A stretch of 64,000 nucleotides of DNA from Actinomucor elegans (lineage: Eukaryota > Mucoromycota > Mucoromycetes > Mucorales > Mucoraceae). Position numbers and translations under genes: made by a program. The notes beneath the pieces are model-generated. The model was not told the origin of the DNA and searched no databases. It worked only from the letters and a program-made list of their open reading frames with translations. The stretch covers positions 310,001-374,000 of the forward strand of contig JAMSLZ010000016.1 of the NCBI GenBank assembly GCA_026027325.1, in the 5' to 3' direction. Below, piece after piece: positions 10,913 to 20,340 of the stretch (the stretch's first letter is position 1; every line of letters starts with the position of its first letter).

Positions 10913-11579
10913 TTCCCCCGTTTTTTCTCTTGCTTGCCGCTTTAGTCGTTTTCCTTTTTCTCTCTTCCTCTCTCTCTTGATCTTTCTTTTCTTCTGGTCC
11001 TAGTACCCTTTCCAACGCTGTTTGCTTTTGCTTCTTGTTCTCTCCTTTTTTTCTTGCTTTTTTTGTGGATTCCCGGATGTTGGTGTATGTCTTTTAGTTT
11101 GGCTGCGGTGTGTCTGTCGAGGTGTTCCCCATGTGAACAGTTCCCACCCCCAATCTTCTGCTGCTTCTCATCTTTCATCTTTTTTATGTTCTTCTTTTCT
11201 TTCCCGTAGTTTTTTGTTGTCTTTTTATAGTTTGGTCTAAACCTCCATTAGGAGCTTAGGATTTATTGTACAACCTATAATATAGACTTTTTGCTGCTTT
11301 GCTCCTGGTATTGCAACTAAATGCTCCATAGAGCGAATGCATATAGAATACTATCAATAAACAAAATCTTTAAACTGAGCTACATCCCCACTCTCTTCTT
11401 TCGCTTTTGAAAACTTTTTTCAAAAATCCACTTTTTCAAAGCCGAATATCTCAACAACTACTATACATCCATCTATAAAAATTGCACATCCATCTTCGCC
11501 TCGCCGAGTACTATCTGCAGTTTTTTTTTCAGAACATTTCATCAAGTTTTCGACATCTTGAATTTTTCTCCATTTCGAA

Positions 11580-12524
11580 ATGTCCAATGTTCAACATGCC
11601 TCTGAGCCATCTGGCCTAATTGACCAAATGCAATTACAGCAAATGGTCTTTTCTGTCGTTCAACAAGTGCAACAACACCAAACTGTTTTCCAAGAGCTTC
11701 AAGCTTTGAAAGACACGATTCAAACCTTACAGTCAGAAAAACAAGCCCTTGCTGATGAAAACCAGCAATTACGTACCGAGATCTCAAAGCTAATGTCCAA
11801 AATCTCAAATCCCATTGCCAATGTTGATCAGCCATTGGTTAATTCTCAAGTCTCCCCTGAAGTGAAAGTGACTAAACCCACATTTGCTTCTGTTGCTGCT
11901 GCTCCTACTCGCCAAAAGAGTAAGAATTCTGGTTCTGTTTCGCTGAAGAAACGCATTGCTGCAGCCCGTGTGTTCAAGACCGCAGAAGCCCAGGGCCCAC
12001 AAGGTTTTACCTACGTGTATCTTGGTCGCTCTCGCAAGTTTGACCGTTTGGAAGTCCGGTCCCGTCTCCGTCGTGCTGGTGTTGACACTGGCCGTGTGAT
12101 TGATGTCTGTTTCCCTGCCTCTGGTGTCATTGGTATCTTGTTACATACTCAGTATGTAGACAGGTTCACTGAGCTTATGACTATTGCCGAAGCCGAATTT
12201 ATCAAGGATTTTGATCCATTGGACCCTGCCCATTTAGCTGATCCACGCTATGACTCTCTTTCACTGGATGCTAGGGCTAATGAAATGGCCAAAATCGTTC
12301 ACTCTCGATGCATCAATACATTGTCCTTTGTACGTCCCTTGCTCGTCTCCTCTGTTGGCCGCTCGTTTGTTGAGAAAGGATGGATGGATGATGAAACTCT
12401 TGACCATGTCATGGTGGATGCTCGTCGCCGGCTTGCTGAACAAGATCCCAAGAAGGCTGCTTTTGCTTTCCGTCGCTCTGGTAAAGACATCTCTGGTGAT
12501 AGCGATACTGAAATGTCACAATAA
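11580..12524 (+). CDS. LINE ORF1-B protein, 314 aa
   Basis: The ATG is the first one in the element, after a ~190-nt leader. The N-terminal ~90 residues are glutamine-rich and heptad-like, predicting a coiled coil. From about residue 115, SLKKRIAAARVFK leads into FTYVYLGRSRK, an arginine-rich helix (EVRSRLRRAG) and RVIDVCFPASGV, a beta-alpha-beta pattern that could be an RRM-like RNA-binding fold. This layout (coiled coil plus RNA-binding domain) is typical of L1-type ORF1 proteins, which coat the element RNA. No CCHC knuckle was seen. The stop codon shares its last base with the ORF2 start (TAATG). B6 carries the same 314-aa form; B2 and B4 carry a 319-aa form. Confidence 0.85.
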   Translation: MSNVQHASEPSGLIDQMQLQQMVFSVVQQVQQHQTVFQELQALKDTIQTLQSEKQALADENQQLRTEISKLMSKISNPIANVDQPLVNSQVSPEVKVTKPTFASVAAAPTRQKSKNSGSVSLKKRIAAARVFKTAEAQGPQGFTYVYLGRSRKFDRLEVRSRLRRAGVDTGRVIDVCFPASGVIGILLHTQYVDRFTELMTIAEAEFIKDFDPLDPAHLADPRYDSLSLDARANEMAKIVHSRCINTLSFVRPLLVSSVGRSFVEKGWMDDETLDHVMVDARRRLAEQDPKKAAFAFRRSGKDISGDSDTEMSQ

Positions 12525-15502
12525 TGACATCTTCAGTCCCTCCTTTCATTTCTGCTACTCCTGTCACTCCTTTGAACAATCCTGTCCGCTCCTTCTCTCT
12601 TGCATTGTGGAATGCCAATGGTCTTCGGGTCACTACCATCCACGATGTACTCTCTCATGCTCTCTCTTGTGATATCCTCTTGATTACTGAAACTTGGCTT
12701 ACCTCTGGGTTGATCCCTACCGATTGGTCTCAATATCATCTGTACGGTCAAACTGTCACTAATGCCAATGGACGTGGCTCAGGTGGTGTCACTGCTCTTA
12801 TTTCTCCTCACTGTCCTTTTACTGTCTCTCAACTTCCGTCTTACAATGCATATACTCTGTCGATCAAGGTTGACAAAGTCAATGTACATTGTGTCTACTT
12901 TCCACCCAGTCTCTCTCGTGATCTGGTGCTCTCTTCTCTCAACTCACTGCCTCTTCACACTGATACTATTATCTGCGGTGACTTCAATGCACGCCTTGGT
13001 GATCTTACTGGTGATTCTGCAACAAATCCTCGTGGTCTAGCTCTGCTTCCTTGGATTGAAGAACGCAATCTGTCAGTGTTGAATGCTTCCTTGGCGTATG
13101 GTATTGATACATACTGTACCTTCAGAAATGGTGCTGTGGCGAGCAGTATCATTGACTTGTTCTTGACCAACATTGGTGGTTCTGGTATGGTGTCTCCTTC
13201 TCTTTCTGTGGCATCCGATCTGTCTTTGGGCTCTGATCATCGGCTGCTTCAGTTGGGGTTCAAGTACATTGCTGTTTCTGGTGGCTCTTCTGGTGTAGGT
13301 GACTCTTCGGTGCTGGCTCCTCGTAGGACATGGAACCTCAGTCGGCTGGCTGAGTCTGAGCCTCTGGCTCTGTTCCATACTCGGTTTCGGTGTCTGGTTG
13401 CTCCTTTGAAGGATACTCTTGCTGGTCTGGTTGGTTCTCCTCCGGATAGTCGTCCACCTATAGATTCACTCAATACATCTCTGAATGAGTGTCTCTATCA
13501 GGCGATGGATGAATCCATTGGGTCTAAGGCTCCCCGTCCTGGTCATTGGAAGAAGTACTGGACAGCTGATCTGGAAGCTGCTGCTCGAGAACGTGATCGC
13601 CTCTATTGCCGTTGGCGTCATTCATTTGGTGTTGACAAGGCTTATTACTGGCATCTCCATCTGCAAGCTCACAAGTCGTTTCGTCGTGCTGTTGCTGCTG
13701 CCAAAAGGTTATCCTGGAAAAACTTTTGTGCTTCTCTGGAAAAGGATTTCGCCAAAGCTACTGCAACTATGGCTCGTCTCAAGCGTCGCAAAGAATCTAC
13801 TGCTACCTATAGCCACCCAGATGGTCCCCAAGCCTCTGTGGATACAATGGCTAGTCACTTGGCTTCCGTATATGATGGTTCTCTGTTGGCTGCTGCTTCT
13901 CGACCTTCTTTTGATTCTGACTTTGCTCTTGAAACACCATATATGGTTGATGATGAGGTTGCTGATAGCTTGTTCTCCGTGGAGGAATTGGTCTTCTATA
14001 TCAAGAACCTTCCAAATCGCAAAGCTCCTGGTCCAGACCATCTCAAGGCTGAAATGCTCAAAGCTGTTGCTGAACTTCTGGCTCCTGTACTCTCTCTGCT
14101 GTTTCTGGTATGCTTCCAATGGAGTTATACACCGTTGATCTGGCGTCAGGCTCAAGTATTTCCGATCTTCAAGAAAGGTGATGCAGATGATCCAGCCAAC
14201 TATAGACCCATCTCCTTGACCTCTGTTATGCGAAAACTCTTTGAGATATCGTTATCTTCATGTCTGTATGAGCACTCTCCGGCTTTGGATCTTGCACAAG
14301 GTGGTTTCCGTCCTCAGCGTAGTCCTCTGGATCAAGCCCTCTGCTTGCATGACTTGATGCATGATTACTTCTTGGCTCACCATCACTATCCTGTGGTGGC
14401 TTTCTTGGATATCAAAGCTGCATATGATACTGTGGATCGACGCGTTATTTGGGATGCTCTTGCCAACTCTTCTCTGCCTCGTGCTGTTCTTGGTTTGCTA
14501 GTCAACTTGTTTGACGATGTTTCTATCTCAGTATTGATCAACAACCATTCTTCGGCTGCATTTGCGCCTGCTACTGGGGTTCTCCAAGGCTCGGTGTTAA
14601 GTCCACACCTGTACTCCTTGTACATTAACTCTCTGCCTGGTTTACTGCGCTCAACTGCCTCTGCTACTGCAAGTAAAGTGTCTCCACCTGGTACCATGAG
14701 CTCTGTTCCTGTCAACTGTCTCTTGTTTGCTGATGATGTGGCAATCTTTGGCTCGAAATATGAGGTGCAAGAAATGCTTGATTTGGCTGCTGACCATTCA
14801 AAATCTCTCGGTTACCGCTGGAATCCTACCAAGTGTGCTGTTCTGAACGCTCCTTCCGTGACATCTTCCACTTCAACAAATTTTAGATTGACTCTTTACG
14901 GGGTTGCTCTACCATCTGTTGATGAGTTCACTTATCTTGGCATGCCCTTCAACAAGAAAGGCCTCTTTGGTCCCGGTATTCTGGCAAAACGATCTGGTGG
15001 TGCTATCAAGACTATGGCTCTCTTGAACTCTGTCGGTGTAAACCGGAATGGCTTTTCTCTGTTACTCTGTGCTCGGTTGTATACAGCCTTTATTCGACCC
15101 AAGTTCGAATATGGACTTGCCATCTCTCGACTGTCCGCTGCTGACTTTACTGCCCTGGATCAGCTCCAGAATCGTCTTGTTGGTATGTTCGTTGGCTCTC
15201 GCTGGTTCAATGTTGCAAAGCATCTGACTTGTATCCCTTCGATGAAGCACCGCTACAATGTTCTTGTGACCAAGTATGCTTTGCGTTCTCAGTGGCTCCC
15301 TGATGACTGCCTGGTGTCCATGCTGAATTCAGGTGATTCTGGTATCCCGTATACTCGGCTGGAAAAGCTTTTAAGGATGTATCCCAAAAGAACTCTCAGG
15401 TTTATTATTAAAACTCCGAAATCATTTTAATTTTTGTTTTATACAAAATTGAATTTTGTTTTATATTTAAAATATAACTTAAAAAGGTTTTTATAGAACT
15501 AT

Positions 15503-16384
15503 ATGTTTATAGAACCATACAAATCTTTGAAAAAAATATTTGATGATGAGAAGGAAGCACTATTGTATTTAATTGAAAACAACTATGTTAACCATTATGA
15601 AAAGTGTTTAAAATGTAACCATGATATTAAATTAAATATAAATAAAAAATTATATGTTTGCAGATTTTATAAATGTAGAAAAGCTATATCACCTTTAAAA
15701 GGTACAATATTTAATAAATTAACATTATCATTAAATATACAATTACATATACTATATTATTTTCTTGGAAAAGTGCCATGTTCATTTACTGCATCAACAT
15801 TAGGAATATCAAAGAATACTGTGTCATCTTATAATAAATTATTTAGAAAACATTTAAAAAATAAGCAATTATTAAGTAATAGAAATATTAAAATTGGGGG
15901 TAGAAATAAAATTGTAGAAGTAGATGAAAGTAAAATAGCTAAAAGAAAATATAATAGAGGTCATAGAGTAGAAGGTGCATGGATTATTGGAGGTGTAGAA
16001 AGAAGTATGTTAAAAAATAAAATAAAAAACGAAAATAAAAAAACTTTTTTTGTCCCTATTAAAGAAAGAAATATTGATAATATAGATTTAATTATTAAAA
16101 AATATGTAAAAAAAGGAACCACAATATATACAGATTTATGGAAAGGATACAATAATTTAAAGAATATAGGATATAAACATATGACTGTAAATCATTCCAA
16201 AAATTTTAAAGATCCAATAACAGGTGTACATACTAATACTATTGAAGGTACTTGGAATGGATTAAAACAGAGTATAATACCCAGACATAGAAACAAAAAA
16301 GATATATTATTGTTTTTAAAAGAATATCAATGGAGGAAAAAAAATAGGGAATATAATTTATGGAAAAAGTTTTTGACAGATTAA
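15503..16384 (+). CDS. Merlin (IS1595/ISXO2-like) transposase, 293 aa
   Basis: N-terminal zinc ribbon C35-x2-C38 ... C53-x4-C58, then an HTH-like stretch (LGISKNTVSSYNKLFRKH) and the catalytic core. Acidic residues fit the DDE triad: D141 in VEVDESKIAKRK, D211 in TIYTDLWKGY and E249 in HTNTIEGTWNGLK. The spacing of ~37 between the last two is as expected for Merlin/IS1595. The length matches the family and the frame is intact, so this copy could still be active. It excises and inserts the element, making 8-9-bp TSDs. Codons are very AT-rich compared with the LINE genes. Confidence 0.92.
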   Translation: MFIEPYKSLKKIFDDEKEALLYLIENNYVNHYEKCLKCNHDIKLNINKKLYVCRFYKCRKAISPLKGTIFNKLTLSLNIQLHILYYFLGKVPCSFTASTLGISKNTVSSYNKLFRKHLKNKQLLSNRNIKIGGRNKIVEVDESKIAKRKYNRGHRVEGAWIIGGVERSMLKNKIKNENKKTFFVPIKERNIDNIDLIIKKYVKKGTTIYTDLWKGYNNLKNIGYKHMTVNHSKNFKDPITGVHTNTIEGTWNGLKQSIIPRHRNKKDILLFLKEYQWRKKNREYNLWKKFLTD

Positions 16385-16924
16385 AGTTTATATATAACTT
16401 GATTAAATACAATTTGATTTTTTTATAAAAATGTAATATGACACGAAATATATTAAACTTAAAATGCATTTTGAAAGTTTATTTCAATTATTAATATGAT
16501 CTGATCATGTTATTAAACTGATTTATTAAATATTATATAGTTATTTTATTATAAACCTAAAAAATTTGTATATAAGTATATTTGAATGATTATCTTTAAT
16601 AAAATAATTCATTTCATATTGTTCTAATAATTATTCTTATATTACATACATTGATTATAAATTTAATGAATCTTACATCGTTGAATATACTTTTCAAGAA
16701 AAGATTTATTAATCAATAATATATATAACTTTTATTTTAATTATTTTCAATAATTATATTATAGATTCCTTTTTTTAATATACATATTATTATAATATAG
16801 ATTTATTTTCTAGTAAAATTAACTTTTCTAATATGTTCTCGGCGTTACTTAATAGTATGAATTGGATTAGATATAATGTCAACATAAAAAATTTAAAAAT
16901 TGAAAACAATTATATAGAAAAATA

Positions 16925-17221
16925 ATGAACATATTAGATTTAATAGCCGATGATAACTTTAAATATAATATTAAAAGAAGTATGATTGTAAAAAAAATAA
17001 AAAAATATGATTTAAGTGAATTTAAAATTAAACAAAAAGATGGGTGTTTTGAAATTTATATTAAAAAAAATGGATCAAATAAAAAAATAAAAAAAGTTTA
17101 TGAATTTAAAACATATAACAAAAGTAAAAAAAGCAAAAGAGTATATGAAAACAATGAGGAAGATATATTTAATAATGTTAATAACAATATTGTACCTGTT
17201 CTTAAAAAAATAAAATTATAA
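16925..17221 (+). CDS. Second ORF of the Merlin element, 98 aa, unknown function
   Basis: A lysine-rich small protein starting MNILDLIADDNFKYNIKRS, with a conserved centre (KYDLSEFKIKQKDGCFEIY and VYEFKTYNK). Homologues sit in the same place in Merlin-2 (24524-24820) and Merlin-3 (54828-55133). Merlin-2 differs at many nucleotides while the protein pattern is kept, which suggests selection on coding. No domain was recognised. A DNA-binding or regulatory accessory role is only a guess from its charge. Confidence 0.7.
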   Translation: MNILDLIADDNFKYNIKRSMIVKKIKKYDLSEFKIKQKDGCFEIYIKKNGSNKKIKKVYEFKTYNKSKKSKRVYENNEEDIFNNVNNNIVPVLKKIKL

Positions 17222-18181
17222 ATTTATAAAATAAAATAATCTTAAAACAATATATTCTATTATCACGTGATGTGAGAGCTCGTTTGATAATCATCCGCTT
17301 TTAAAATGCAATCCCATGTACCTCGCACTCCCTAATCCGGTTCCAACAGTCTCGCGTCTCCGCTCTTGGTTTTCACAGTACTGGCAAAACTTGTTTGATG
17401 ACCAAATGGCTGCTGCTGCTACATCTGGTAGATCTGTTCTCCTGCGTGCTTGTCGACCATGTACTTCTCGGCCTGATCCAATCTTGTATCTTCCAATGTC
17501 TCGCACTGCACGTAGTCGGTTGGTTCGATGGCGTCTTGGTAGGTTCACCAACCGTGATGAACTGTGTCCCTGTTTCTCTGGCTCCCGACTCTCTCGAGAC
17601 CATTTTGTGTTTGACTGCCGAGGTATTGATCCAAGCTTGTTTTCTCAACTGCCCGATACTCCTCCGGATGTCAATGCCATCGATCATGCTCTCAATTGCT
17701 TGCCTACTAAAGCCTCTGCTGGTCCACCTCCTTTCTGGCCTGCTCTTCTTGAACTACTCTATGTGATTGACACGCTGTGTCATCCTCTTGCCACACTTGT
17801 TCATGATCCGGATCCAGGTGATGCTTGGTTTGCTGCCACTCCTACCACATAAACCTCTCCTTGGTTTATTGCGCCTCCCTTTCTCTCTGTTCTATTGATG
17901 AACCAGCCTGTTTGTCTTTCAACTGCGCAGCCACGGTGGTAAGTGATTATCAAAGTTCCCAGCTGTTGGCTTGCCTTTTGGATCACTCAGAGCTGCAATA
18001 ATCTACTGGTTCTCTCTCTTGTCTTCAACCTTTTTCTCCCTTGTGGGTCTCAGGGTTTTTTATACTTTTTTCTATGTTTATTTTAAACACTTTTCATATA
18101 GTTAGGCTAGATGCTCTATAGAGTTTGCCCATATAACTACTTATTAATAAAATATAATCTTTAAACTGAGCTACATCCCCC

Positions 18182-20152
18182 ACTCTTCTTCCGCTAACCA
18201 AATTTTTCTACACTTGTTGTAGTGAAAAAATTTTTGAGCAGTTTAAACACGACTAACCTCAGCAAAACTAATAACCAATCTATCAAAACAGTACTGGCCA
18301 ACATTTCTGTGTCTTCATCTCCTTCATCTGACAAAATCTCGTCAAATTCTGAACACATTTGTCCGATTTCGCCATCTCTCCATTGTGAAAACATTACGAA
18401 GCAAGATCGCAACATCATCTCTTCCGATCAAGTTCAAACTTTGTCAGAACCTTCCTCTCCGCCCCAAAAGCACGCTGAATTTTTTTCATTGGGTGTTAAA
18501 AGGCAGTTTTCATCGCTTTCACCACCTCTTTTTCAAGCCGATTTATTTTCACTTAAAAAAACGTCGACCAGCTACTCACACCTCAAGCCAACCAAACTAC
18601 AGACACCACCAGCCTTCAGTTTGGATTTTTCACCAGCTACTGCTCCCACTACCACCAAAATGACCGGTATTGTTGATCAATCAGCATTACAACCATTCAT
18701 GCAAGAGGTCAATCAGCGTTTGAGTCGACTTGAAGACGCTTATAGCGAAATCTTTCGACTGCAAAAGGCTCTTGCAGAATCCGAATCTGCTCGCCGAGCT
18801 CTCGAAGCTCAAGTTGCCTCTCTTTTGGCCCCTAAAAAGGCTAAAATCACCGCCAAGGCTGTTACTCTTCCTCTTCCTTCTTCTGGTGCTGCTGTTGTTG
18901 GTAAGTCAACAGCTAGCTATGCTTCTGTTGCTGCCGCCAATGTGTGCAGCAAGAAACCAAAAAAGAAGACTTTGCTTCCACCACCTCGCCGTGCTGCCGC
19001 CACAATTGCTCGCCTCTTTGGCCCTAACACTGGTATCCCTCCAGGATATCAGTTTGTGTACTACTCTACCTCTGTTCGCCGCCCGTTGAAAGAACTGCGT
19101 CAGTCCCTTCAGGCCATTGGCTTGAACAACTCTCGCATTCTGGATATACAATATCCTACAAGTCGTGTTGTTTCGTTCCTGTTGCATAACGACTATACAC
19201 TAGAATTTACTACAGCTATGCATGCCAATGGCCGTGGTGGTTCCCCTTGCCTGGATTTTGATCCTTACGACCCTGCCAACCTCAAGGATCCCAAGTTTGC
19301 TTCTCTTTCTGGTGACTTGCGAGTCCAAAAGGCTCGCGAGGTTGAAAACCTTCGTTGTCTCCGTGCTGTCTCGTTTGTCCGTCGTCCTCTTCGTGTCTCT
19401 GTTGCTCGTTCGTTTCTTGAAAAAGAGCGAATAAACCAAAAGCAATTCGATTCCATTTTGGCTGAAGAACTCGCTGCCCGCTCTGCTTCTTCTCCTCCTG
19501 GTCCCACCAGCTCCTCCTCAAGTCCACCCTCTGATGAAAAGAGGTTAGCAAGGAAACAGCGCTTGTGCTACCTAAGCTATCTCCTTCATCATGACAAGGA
19601 AACTGCGTCTCTGTTGTCTCGCGTCCCCTCTCCGACAGTCTCTCAAGTGGAAGAAGCGGAGATGATGACCGAGTAATTCCCCCGTTTTTTCTCTTGCTTG
19701 CCGCTTTAGTCGTTTTCCTTTTTCTCTCTCCCTCTCTCTCTTGATCTTTCTTTTCTTCTGGTCCTAGTACCCTTTCCAACGCTGTTTGCTTTTGCTTCTT
19801 GTTCTCTCCTTTTTTTCTTGCTTTTTTGTGGATTCCCGGATGTTGGTGTATGTCTTTTGGTTTGGCTGCGGTGTGTCTGTCGAGGTGTTCCCCATGTGAA
19901 CAGTTCCCACCCCCAATCTTCTGCTGCTTCTCATCTTTCATCTTTTTTATGTTCTTCTTTTCTTTCCCGTAGTTTTTTGTTGTCTTTTTATAGTTTGGTC
20001 TAAACCTCCATTAGGAGCTTAGGATTTATTGTACAACCTATAATATAGACTTTTTGCTGCTTTGCTCCTGGTATTGCAACTAAATGCTCCATAGAGCGAA
20101 TGCATATAGAATACTATCAATAAACAAAATCTTTAAACTGAGCTACATCCCC
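18182..20152 (+). mobile_element. LINE type A, copy A2 (intact, 1971 bp)
   Basis: The only full-length uninterrupted LINE unit in the window. It begins ACTCTTCTTCCGCT, one C after the end of B1, and ends with AATCTTTAAAC-TGAGCTACATCCCC. Layout: 478-nt leader without any ATG, ORF1-A (338 aa), then a ~475-nt 3' UTR rich in CT runs with a GCTCCATAGAGC hairpin and AATAAA near its end. Confidence 0.92.
18660..19676 (+). CDS. LINE ORF1-A protein, 338 aa
   Basis: The ATG at 18660 is the first in the element, and the protein starting there aligns from its N terminus with ORF1-B. Residues ~1-60 form a heptad-rich coiled coil (LSRLEDAYSEIFRLQKAL). An alanine/lysine-rich linker with RRAAATIARLF leads to a domain (YQFVYYSTSVRRPLKELRQ ... 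RILDIQYPTSRVV) homologous to the putative RNA-binding domain of ORF1-B, and to the shared D-P-x-(N/D)-P-A-x-L-x-D-P-K motif. The C terminus is acidic and serine-rich. The same frame is open for 146 codons upstream without an ATG, so a non-ATG extension is possible but unsupported. No RT gene follows, so the element would need ORF2 from type B. Confidence 0.85.
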   Translation: MTGIVDQSALQPFMQEVNQRLSRLEDAYSEIFRLQKALAESESARRALEAQVASLLAPKKAKITAKAVTLPLPSSGAAVVGKSTASYASVAAANVCSKKPKKKTLLPPPRRAAATIARLFGPNTGIPPGYQFVYYSTSVRRPLKELRQSLQAIGLNNSRILDIQYPTSRVVSFLLHNDYTLEFTTAMHANGRGGSPCLDFDPYDPANLKDPKFASLSGDLRVQKAREVENLRCLRAVSFVRRPLRVSVARSFLEKERINQKQFDSILAEELAARSASSPPGPTSSSSSPPSDEKRLARKQRLCYLSYLLHHDKETASLLSRVPSPTVSQVEEAEMMTE

Positions 20153-20340
20153 ACTCTTCTTTCGCTTTTGAAAACTTTTTTCAAAAATCCACTTTTTCAA
20201 AGCCGAATATCTCAACAACTACAATACATCCATCTATAAAAATTGCACATCCATCTTCGCCTCGCCAAGTACTATCTGCAGTTTTTTTTTCAGAACATTC
20301 CATCAAGTTTTCGACATCTTGAATTTTTCTCCATTTCGAA

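Larger units (their letters stand above)
9013..11389 (+). mobile_element. LINE type A, copy A1 (ORF1-only), carrying a MITE
   Basis: Begins ACTCTTCTTCCGCT immediately next to the tRNA 5' end and finishes with AATCTTTAAAC plus TGAGCTACATCCCC. Without the 401-bp MITE and its 3-bp duplication it is ~1.97 kb, like A2. It has a ~480-nt ATG-free leader, one ORF and a pyrimidine-rich 3' UTR with an AATAAA signal near the end. No endonuclease or RT is encoded. Confidence 0.88.
15375..17296 (+). mobile_element. Merlin-family DNA transposon, copy 1 (1922 bp, TSD GCTTTTAA)
   Basis: An 8-bp duplication GCTTTTAA flanks it at 15367-15374 and 17297-17304, the usual size for Merlin. The imperfect termini are GGATGTATCCCAAAAGAACT and, complemented from the right, GGATGATTATCAAACGAGCT. 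It carries two plus-strand genes: an IS1595-like transposase and a small second ORF. Its base composition is far more AT-rich than the surrounding LINE. The 540 bp between the genes (16385-16924) and the 3' end hold no other ORF. Confidence 0.92.
12524..17852 (+). pseudogene. LINE ORF2 (APE endonuclease + RT), interrupted by Merlin-1
   Basis: The frame runs 12524-15374 and resumes at 17305-17852. Leaving out the insert and one TSD copy gives exactly 1133 codons, so the insertion is the only visible break. The APE-type endonuclease has TETW (about residue 50), GDFNARLGD (about 150) and SDHR (about 238). RT spans about 490-780, with KAPGPDHLKAEML, FPIFKKGDADDPANYRPISL and FADDVA near 735. The C terminus carries a CPC...H....C cluster near 1038, like the zinc-binding tails of LINE ORF2 proteins. 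The endonuclease nicks the target and RT copies the RNA in place. No RNase H domain was recognised. Confidence 0.93.
11390..18180 (+). mobile_element. LINE type B, copy B1 (ORF1+ORF2), carrying Merlin-1
   Basis: Starts ACTCTCTTCTTTCGC at the end of A1 and finishes with the shared tail AATCTTTAAAC-TGAGCTACATCCCC. It encodes ORF1 (314 aa) and ORF2, overlapping at TAATG. The 3' UTR (17853-18180) contains the palindrome CTCTATAGAG and an AATAAAA signal. The only lesion seen is the Merlin insertion at 15375-17296. Confidence 0.92.

Noticed and set aside
15503..16384. Bacterial insertion sequence (IS1595-like) or bacterial contamination
   Set aside because: The transposase family is shared with eukaryotic Merlin elements. 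The insertion has an 8-bp TSD inside a eukaryotic LINE, and there are three related copies.
18222..18659. N-terminal extension giving a 484-aa ORF1-A protein
   Set aside because: The longer frame starts at GTG, not ATG. The first ATG of the element is at 18660, and the protein from there aligns with ORF1-B from its start. A non-AUG extension is kept only as a possibility.
19282..19941. Long minus-strand ORFs opposite ORF1-A (up to ~219 aa), repeated in every A copy
   Set aside because: They are antisense to a conserved coding region, low in complexity (R/E/K-rich) and recur only because the repeat recurs. No independent coding evidence.
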